Shown piece by piece: positions 57,806 to 64,000 of a stretch of 64,000 nt of DNA. The number at the start of each line of letters is the position of its first letter. Position 1 is the stretch's first letter. Below the pieces are notes generated by a model. It worked only from the letters and a program-made list of their open reading frames with translations, did not search any database and had not been told where the DNA came from. Location: contig NC_089244.1 of NCBI RefSeq assembly GCF_000512585.2, forward strand, positions 434,001 to 498,000, read 5' to 3'. Position numbers and translations under genes: made by a program. The stretch comes from Kwoniella bestiolae CBS 10118. Its lineage: Eukaryota; Basidiomycota; Tremellomycetes; Tremellales; Cryptococcaceae.

Positions 57806-58084
57806 TTACTGATCCTTCTTGGCCTTGTTCGCAACCTTGCTTTTCAACAAGGGAGATTCATCAGTCGACCCGTGCTTTCGCAAGGCGAGATCGACTCGAG
57901 CCAGATCGAGAAACGGAGGAGGAATCAGACTGTTGGTGGTAGTATCGGGAGGCGGCGACGGAGGGGGTGAGCAGGCATAAGGGAATGGAGGTGATGGTGC
58001 GGGTGACGAGTCAGGGGACGTGTCGGGAGAGGAGTCGGGCGAGGGGTCGGCATCGAGCTTGAGAGGTGCGGTGTACGATGTCAT
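57806..58084 (-). CDS. Small Pro/Ser-rich protein E of tandem array
   Basis: Single uninterrupted frame of 92 codons: MTSYTAPLKLDADPSPDSSP, then DTSPDSSPAPSPPFPYACSP, PPSPPPDTTTNSLIPPPFLD, LARVDLALRKHGSTDESPLL, KSKVANKAKKDQ. It has SPD/SP repeats in the first half and a basic C-terminal helix. A GATATAAGG box (58171-58179) lies about 90 bp upstream of ATG 58084, as in the neighbours. It lacks the two-codon first exon, so membership in the same family is uncertain. Acidic SPD repeats suggest a phosphorylated or disordered protein. Confidence 0.5.
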   Translation of the reverse strand: MTSYTAPLKLDADPSPDSSPDTSPDSSPAPSPPFPYACSPPPSPPPDTTTNSLIPPPFLDLARVDLALRKHGSTDESPLLKSKVANKAKKDQ

Positions 58085-58820
58085 CGTTGGTCTGTTGTGG
58101 GGTCTCTTAGTCTGTGGTGTTTTGATGTAAGTTAGGAAGGCGGGAAGAAGATAAAGATGGGGTAGTTTACCCTTATATCGTTTTTGGTTTTGGTGGATAG
58201 CCGAACTCTGTCAATTGACAGGTAAAAATGTTCTTCTCGAGAAGAAGCAAGTATAGGTCCTAGTGGTGCAAAGGAATCGCCGAACAAGCTTACCTCATCA
58301 GGCAGGAAGTCAAGAATGCAACGTGTAAAGACGTCATCTGTGTTTGTGAAGGTTCATTACGGAGTGAACTTCCGACTTAGGTTTTCGAGAATGAGATCAA
58401 CCAAAAAGGGAATGATCAGCAACGAGAAAATCTGTCTTGTTTGCCTAGAGATTTCTGCATTGCTCCCCATCGAGGTGTGTCGTCGTTCTAAGCAAACCTC
58501 ATCGGATATAAAGGACAGGGGGAGAAGCATTGTTCTAATCATGGCGTGAGTCAGTTCCTTTTAATTTGTTGAGAAAAGATTTTTGCGAGACTTGAGCAGG
58601 TTCGCATATTGACACATGGTCAAAAGGGATGTCTAAGATATACGTAGAATGCACGTCTAATTCAACGTCCATCACAAACAGAAGCAATCTGTACATATGT
58701 CACCATCAGCACCTTAAACTACATCATCAGTTCCGACTAATAATATCTATGGATGAAGAAGAACATCATAAATAATGACACTGCAAATACCGTAAACCTT
58801 GAACCCTCTATTACTGCGAC
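58085..58820. other. Gap between array genes E and F
   Basis: 736 bp with the gene E TATA box. A 77-codon frame (58316-58549, +) has no motif and is not supported. Confidence 0.4.
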
Positions 58821-59052
58821 TCACCACTTCTTATCTCCACCGCTTTTGCTTTGACCCGTACCTGAACCTTTTCCACCTGAATTAGTGGTCGTACCGTTTG
58901 ATTTCGGTTTGGGCTTTGAAGGTGGAGTCGACGGAGGAGGAGGTGCTGGTCGAGTGGCGACGAGTTGGCTCGGGTCGGTGTTCGGGTTGTTCTCCAAGAC
59001 TATCAGCCTAGGACCGTGCAGGCGATCTCAAGGCTTAAGCACTTACTGACAT
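58821..59052 (-). CDS. Small disordered protein F of tandem array
   Basis: Exon 1 ATGTCA (59047-59052); intron 58992-59046 (GTAAGT to CTTGGAG, 55 nt, with GGCTGATAG branch); exon 2 encodes NNPNTDPSQLVATRPAPPPP, then STPPSKPKPKSNGTTTNSGG and KGSGTGQSKSGGDKKW, TGA 58821-58823. 58 residues. RPAPPPP and GGDKK match gene B; GQSK matches the end of gene H. A TATAAA box lies 42-47 bp upstream of the ATG. Confidence 0.65.
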
Positions 59053-59967
59053 GCTTGATCGTTGTTCTATGTAATGTCAAAATACTCTATTAGTTTATAA
59101 GGAAGGAGGAAGGTAATTGTATGGAATTGCAATTCAAGCAGTTCCCAGCCTACCGCAATTGTTCATGGTCGCATTGGTAAGTGACCTCACAGGTCATGAG
59201 AATAGTCATCGGACATCAGGGCATGAAAAATCGGATGATGCTGCAGTGCGACTGATGGTATCAACCCATTAAATGATGATAATTGCCAATGATTGATGCC
59301 GAGGTATTACTATAGTTGGTAGTCATACCATATAATGAACTTGCTCCATCCTGCACGAATTCGGTAAGCCTTGTACCATCAAAAGTACGTCTCGAAAGCG
59401 CATAATCGCTCATAGCATAAACGCATGGTGGCAAATATAACACAGCACTCAGTGGCAGGGTCATACGTAATCCCTTCAATGAGTTATTTTGTAACACCCT
59501 CCACCGAGAACACCATAGGCCATCGTTCCCAATCCATCCAAATCCCAGCCTATGCTGTTCTCCCTCATACAAACGAGATTTGAAGAGCACCAATGAGCTT
59601 ATTTGCCTTATTTGATCTGGGATGGTGGCGATGTGTCTGTGAGCCACGCTGCATACTGTACGTAATATGTTATATACTGCAGTAGGTTGCAGTGGATGCT
59701 CAACAAAAAGACTCGAAGACGTGTAAGGGAGTTTAGACATTGGGCTCACTCGTACATATTGGGCGGTATTCATTGAAGCTGTCGGCATATGACGCGATTT
59801 CGAGGAGAAGTACAATCCAGTCGCTCATGCACATAACATCGCGTTCATCCTCATCGCACTACATACGGTACATAACCAACTGTTTCGCATTCTCACTTTC
59901 CCAATCCAGGTGCTGATACAATGCCCCGTCTCCTTCAGAAGTCGGAGTCAAGAGGTACTTTGAGTAC
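59053..59967. other. Gap between array genes F and G with inverted element
   Basis: Carries copy 7 of the paired inverted element (59506-59562). A 184-codon minus-strand frame (59261-59815) runs straight through that element and has no motif, so I do not call it a gene. Confidence 0.5.
59506..59562 (+). repeat. Paired inverted element, 29-nt spacer (copy 7)
   Basis: Left arm GAGAACACCATAGG (59506-59519), a 29-nt spacer, right arm CCTATGCTGTTCTC (59549-59562). Both arms are identical to copy 6, 32 kb away, with equal spacer length but an unrelated spacer. Confidence 0.8.
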
Positions 59968-60176
59968 CTAAGCAAGTCGGATGGGTTTACCCGAATCAGG
60001 CTTAGGTTGAGGCTTGGGAGGAATGATGACTGGTGGAGGGGGGTTGCGAAAAGGGACGAGGATGACTTGAGCCTGTGTTGCCCCCCAGAGGGGAGAACGG
60101 GTCAGCTGGTGCGCTTGGTGATATACGGAGTACGGTAGATGGTATGATCGGATGGTTGGACTATACTTACAGACAT
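59968..60176 (-). CDS. Small Pro-rich protein G of tandem array
   Basis: Exon 1 ATGTCT (60171-60176); intron 60073-60170 (GTAAGT to CAACACAG, 98 nt, branch CAGCTGACC); exon 2 encodes AQVILVPFRNPPPPVIIPPK, then PQPKPDSGKPIRLA, TAG 59968-59970. 36 residues, the shortest member. The head (VILVPFRNP) again combines a short hydrophobic strand with F-R and Pro, but the Ser/Gly tail is missing. A strong TATATAAAG box lies at 60301-60309 (minus strand), about 125 bp upstream. Confidence 0.6.
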
Positions 60177-60300
60177 GGTGTCGAATAGTCAGGTATTTGG
60201 TTTATCGAAGTGCTATAAAGTATCAGCTAGGTAGGTCTGAGGTAATCGCTGAGAAAGAAAAAGATAGAGGAATATAAGGGAATCCAGGTTTGAGAGATCC

Positions 60301-60309
60301 CTTTATATA
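60301..60309 (-). promoter_or_regulatory. TATA box of array gene G
   Basis: TATATAAAG on the minus strand, about 125-133 bp upstream of the ATG at 60176. Confidence 0.5.
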
Positions 60310-60576
60310 TCGTATCCCACCAGGGACGCAGCCTGTATCTCAACAGCACCAAGTAATATGAAAAGTATCCGATACATGCATATGACCTAATTCTACAACT
60401 TCATGCTTCTGAACAATACGCTAAATCCCATTCACCACCCTCTTTCTCACTTCACCGTCCAACTCGGAAGGATCTTGAGGAATCTTGAATCATTCTGCAC
60501 CATCATCAAATTTAGACCAGTGGGCATACACATACACAGCCCAATGAGATGACGTACAACTCACCAAGCCAAGCTG

Positions 60577-60843
60577 TCACTTACTCTGTCCGCCGGTGTT
60601 CCCCCCTGTCCCTCCATCCGGTCTGGGCGTAGAGATGTAGACGCTCGTTTGTCCCCATGGAGTAGGTTTGGGCTGTTCGCCCTGATACGTGATATTGGGT
60701 TGATCATATCTGGGAGGGGGTTTACCAGAGGTGTCGGGGATTATGGTTGTTTGTCTGTTGGGTTTGGATGGCTAGGTATTAAGATGAGTGTGTGGATATG
60801 AGTCGGTTGATAGGTGAGAGGAAAGGGAAAGGGGACTTACCAT
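60577..60843 (-). CDS. Small Pro/Gly-rich protein H of tandem array
   Basis: Exon 1 is the ATG alone (60841-60843); intron 60772-60840 (GTAAGT to ATACCTAG, 69 nt); exon 2 encodes PSKPNRQTTIIPDTSGKPPP, then RYDQPNITYQGEQPKPTPWG, QTSVYISTPRPDGGTGGNTG and GQSK, TGA 60577-60579. 65 residues. The stop overlaps a perfect GTAAGT donor (AGAGTAAGTGA); splicing there would also terminate almost at once, so the C-terminus hardly changes. The GQSK end is shared with gene F. A TATATATA box lies at 60937-60944, about 100 bp upstream. Confidence 0.6.
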
Positions 60844-61693
60844 CGTGAGGGAGTGCTGTGCTCTCGGATAGTTATGAGTTTATACTTCGGTGTGGTGGCA
60901 AATATACCATAACGTACCGGGAGTTCGCTCTACTGCTATATATACCTTCTCTTACCACTTTCGAAGATATCCAGTACCTCCTACTATTGTAGCAGCGGAC
61001 CTTGTGATCGTGCAGAAGCGGACGAAGGATACCCCCAATCCCCACAAGGTATACCTGGAGGAATGATCGACAGTGTCAGTGGTGACTCTAAGTCAATAGT
61101 TTTTTCCTCTTTCATCATCTAACAGATAGAATCGAAAGGTTGAAATCCACTCGTAGAAGAAATAGAGCAATAGCAGTGTTTGATGGATCGTACCTAGTCT
61201 AAGAAAGGTGAACTACCGAGAAGGAACAGCAAAAGCGATGTCGTCATTGTTGGTTGTCAAGCTGTAGTGGACAAAGGGTCCTTTGGCTATGTCAGCTAAA
61301 TCACTGAAAGTGATGGGCTATGTAAGCGAGCAAAAGAAGTACTGGTGATGCGATTCGGAATGATCGCCGTATTTGCCTGATGGGCTGTGCGCAAAAAGGG
61401 AAGATATAGGGGATGGGATACTTTGTATACATGTCTACTTGTACATTTTGGGATACGATGGGATAGGATACAGTTGTTCATGTACAAACACATCGATGAT
61501 CGGAGTAGGTAGGAGTGTGAGAACGGTCACTCTAGATTGACACGTTTGCCACCTAGTATCCCTCAGATCAATTCACACATCTACAAGGATTACACCCGCA
61601 GACCGCACCACCCGACTCGCAGCCGCATCTTCGAATGATCCAGCAATCACAATGATCGTCAACCTCAATTGGATGTTGTAGAATTAGGAGTAT
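60844..61693. other. Gap between array genes H and I
   Basis: Contains the gene H promoter. No further gene could be supported in the remaining 700 bp. Confidence 0.4.
60937..60944 (-). promoter_or_regulatory. TATA box of array gene H
   Basis: TATATATA within GGTATATATAGC, about 94-101 bp upstream of the ATG at 60843. Confidence 0.5.
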
Positions 61694-61932
61694 TTACCTG
61701 GGATTACCGCAACTGGATATAGTTTTTCCGGAAGAAGAAGAGGTAGATACAGGCGAAGAAGGTTGATTGTACTTAGGAGAGGAAGGTATTTGTTGTAGGT
61801 TTGTTTTCTGATTGTCCATATTGATCCACATTTAGTATATACTCCAATATCACCTGATATCACGTCCGAAAGAGAAGGGAGACTTACAGCTACCATTGTG
61901 GATATAGCTATGATACCTGACCAGGCGCTCAT
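61694..61932 (-). CDS. Small protein I with hydrophobic N-terminus
   Basis: Exon 1 (61888-61932) encodes MSAWSGIIAISTMVA. A GTAAGT intron (61808-61887, 80 nt) ends GACAATCAG. Exon 2 encodes KTNLQQIPSSPKYNQPSSPV, then STSSSSGKTISSCGNPR, TAA 61694-61696. 52 residues. The 15-residue hydrophobic start could be a membrane anchor or weak signal sequence; the remainder is Ser/Pro-rich like the neighbours. A TATATATA box (62089-62096) lies about 160 bp upstream. Without splicing the frame also stays open to 61684 (82 codons), but with a sequence unlike the array. Its exon layout differs from the two-codon type, so it may be only a neighbour. Confidence 0.45.
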
Positions 61933-63376
61933 CGTTCCGGTTCCGAATGGAGTATACGACGAAATCTTCGATATCTACTTTTGATTCGTTGAAATGTCTA
62001 TTGCCTGGCTTTGTTCAGATCAGGTGAGTACTATTTCGCTGGAAAATGAACAAAAGAGAGGTGTCTTCGGTCTCCTGGTCTTTACGGTATATATACCATA
62101 ACAGTAAATTCAGCTTGATCAAATTCTGAGCCGTTTCATGCACTATGTCAGTATATCAGTCCAGAACGCATGATAGTATTGAGATGGATTCTCAGGTACC
62201 ACTGCTCGAGTCAAGCATGAGATGATTGGTTGAGAAACCTCTCAAGGGATGCAGTTGATACGATCGACACGTGGGACTATGTGTTCATGAAACGTGAGGA
62301 TGGTTGAGAGATCTCAACCAACCCCTTGGCTTGCTTTCGAGATCTCATCGTTGTCGATACGACAAGGATCCATCATACTTCACTTTCTCTGATATTGAAA
62401 CGTCGAGAAAGCGTTGTGTTCCATGATATGACATTTCAAAAAAGTAACGATGTCTGAGCATCATGCACGATGAGAGTCGATGCCGCCGGGATCGTGAGTG
62501 TTGGTTATTGGATGTCCGAGCGTGATTCTCCTGTGTGTGCCGGATGATACTACCTCCGAGTAAACTTTCCGACTCCCTATCAAAGTCTCCAGGATCTTTG
62601 TCTGATATCGAATGAAGATGCTTAGACAGCTGAAGTCGAAAGCACGGTTGTGTTATTGCATTCCATGCTATCTTGCTCATTGTGCTTTGCGATCGTTTGA
62701 TGCTCGTCTGAGCGTGACGGGTAAGGGACGGTCCAGGAACGAGTAGTCAAACTCAACGCCAATTACGCAGTTACGCTTAAAATTCTGTCTGTCGTTACGA
62801 GTAAACTGCTCTTCTCATCGATATCGATTTCACACACATAACAACCCATCAAGATCAATTGCACAACTGAGTTTGCATCGAGTCGATACCATCTAGCTTG
62901 TAGCCTTGAGGACATCACACCATCACTAGTACCAGATCAAACTTCGAATTCAGCGAACTAGATCACCGGTCCAGCTGCTACAACTCGGACTGCATCGCCT
63001 CGGTCGTACAGTTGTCGATATCTAGGCACCTTGGCGAAATCACCTACCGTAAATTGTTCTCAAGGATCAAGAGCACAAAAGCAAGCCTAAAACAAAGCCA
63101 AGAGTAAGATCAACAAGACAAGACGACGTCGACCTCTACTATCGATCCGCAGCACTTCATAGTCAATCCTTCTAACCGCCCCACCTCGACCCGCATCGAA
63201 GCATATCCGTCAAGCTGCTGTCACCCAGTTCTGACCCCTCTCCGTCATCACAACATAACCTCATATCACCTCGAAGACATACGAGTAACTCAAGTGCAGC
63301 CTTATTGGACCGGATCAGACTGATTATAGCTAAAGGGAAGGGAGAGGGACAGGACCAGTCGTGGTATGATTACCCC
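61933..63376. other. Gap between array and glycosyltransferase gene
   Basis: 1.44 kb. The left 170 bp hold the gene I promoter. 62.8-63.3 kb is A/C-rich on the plus strand and is likely the leader of the right-hand gene. A 111-codon minus frame (62345-62680) has no motif. Confidence 0.45.
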
Positions 63377-64000
63377 ATGAGTGTGTTTCGCGATTCCACA
63401 AGCTGGATGGGGGGTGAGAGTGGGAGGGAGTATGTTCCTATGACCAGCAGGGAGAGGGAGGGGAGGTCTCAGGTGAGTAGGGTGTTTCTCCTGTACATAT
63501 CGAATAGGTCCCATTACATGCCCTCTTGATTGGAAGGTTATCAGCATCAGAAAGCTTGCTTGAATCCACATTCAAGGCGTGATCAATCACAGATATGCGT
63601 CTTTGATCATCATGTATGCTTCCAGTGAGACTGTGCGCTGACTATACATCCGGGTCTAGTCATACTATCGTTCCCTCTTATCCCGATTCCTCCCCGCTCT
63701 CCTCATACTATCCCTAGGCATCCTGATAGGAGCCAACCACCCACTATACCTCTCCATATACTCCCGTCGACCCCTCACTCAATTCTCAATCTTACCCCCC
63801 TCCTTGCCCCCTCCACCTTCCCTCTCACTCACCAGCTCACTCACCAATCTACCCGAACCGCCAGATCCAATACCCAATATAGTACACTACGTCTACGGCC
63901 TGGCACCTCCAAGCGACGAGGAGTTCCCATACTTTGCGTATCTGGCTATTCGATCTGCTATGGTTTCGCTCCAGCCCGAGGAGATTTGGTTTCATTGTAT
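63377..64000 (+). CDS. Type II membrane glycosyltransferase, 3' partial
   Basis: ATG 63377 encodes MSVFRDSTSWMGGESGREYV, then PMTSREREGRSQ. The intron 63473-63659 (GTGAGT to GGGTCTAG) joins to SYYRSLLSRFLPALLILSLG, a single signal-anchor span (FLPALLILSLGILIG), a Pro/Ser/Leu-rich stem, and the start of a luminal domain: IPNIVHYVYGLAPPSDEEFP, then YFAYLAIRSAMVSLQPEEIW and FHC at the window edge. The IPxIVHY-x-YLAIRSAxxxLxPExIWFH pattern fits DXD-sugar-binding fungal glycosyltransferases of the GT32-like group, which act in the Golgi on glycoproteins or capsule-type glycans. The DXD motif lies beyond the window. Cysteines and acceptor specificity cannot be judged. Confidence 0.75.

Noticed and set aside
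59261..59815. 184-codon minus-strand open frame
   Set aside because: It runs through copy 7 of the inverted element, has no motif, and its composition resembles intergenic DNA.
62345..62680. 111-codon minus-strand frame
   Set aside because: No motif, no TATA or splice pattern like the array genes.

Overview
This window reads as nuclear DNA of a basidiomycete yeast of the Tremellomycetes (Cryptococcus/Kwoniella type). Genes are dense and broken by many short introns of about 50-120 nt, with GTGAGT/GTAAGT donors and CTGAC/CTGAT/CTAAC-like branch sites. The proteins are typical fungal housekeeping proteins, and intergenic gaps in the conserved part are mostly 0.3-1 kb. I saw no tRNA, rRNA, CRISPR or intact transposon gene. 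All identities come from reading translated motifs; no database search was possible.

Layout, left to right. 0-2.2 kb: an unrecognised repeat protein, open at the left edge (+). 2.4-4.35 kb: NAD-dependent glycerol-3-phosphate dehydrogenase (-). 4.35-5.77 kb: non-coding, with a cluster of a paired 14-bp inverted element. 5.77-7.37 kb: GPI-anchored secreted protein (-). 8.0-13.8 kb: COQ5, SSS1 (Sec61 gamma) and a MutY adenine glycosylase (all +). 15.3-18.0 kb: sulfate permease (+), preceded by repeated ATTCCAGATAT boxes. 18.3-20.6 kb: NUDCD1-like CS-domain protein (-). 21.0-23.5 kb: chromodomain/coiled-coil/zinc-finger protein (-). 23.9-27.0 kb: glutaminyl-tRNA synthetase (+). 27.1-27.6 kb: second cluster of the paired element. 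27.85-32.3 kb: ubiquitin-activating enzyme UBA1 (+). 32.6-33.6 kb: RRM protein (-). 33.9-36.7 kb: F-box protein (+). 37.1-37.8 kb: PC4/Sub1 (-). 38.2-39.4 kb: ASF1 (-). 39.9-43.0 kb: TRM1 (+). 43.3-44.6 kb: CFD1 (-). 45.1-48.7 kb: PRP6 (+). 50.4-52.4 kb: GPI-anchored GH13 alpha-amylase family enzyme (+). 63.4 kb to the end: type II membrane glycosyltransferase (+), open at the right edge.

The accessory part is 52.4-63.4 kb. It has no conserved gene. On the minus strand I can reconstruct a tandem array of nine very small genes (36-92 codons). Six have a first coding exon of exactly two codons, ATG-TCN, followed at once by an intron of 55-98 nt. A seventh splits directly after ATG, an eighth after 15 codons, and one has no intron. 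Most have a TATA box about 40-160 bp upstream. The products are disordered: a short head, often with an R-F/Y-x-P-like segment, then a Ser/Gly/Asn/Pro tail that often ends in Lys. I do not recognise this family.

Two other signals stand out. A bipartite inverted element, GAGAACACCATAGG-N(29 or 38-39)-CCTATGSTGTTCTC, occurs in seven paired copies at three intergenic loci; the two spacer classes differ by one helical turn. Microexons of 6 nt (UBA1), 6 nt (ASF1), 7 nt (MutY) and 15 nt (SSS1) are needed to restore conserved protein cores, so this genome relies heavily on very short exons.
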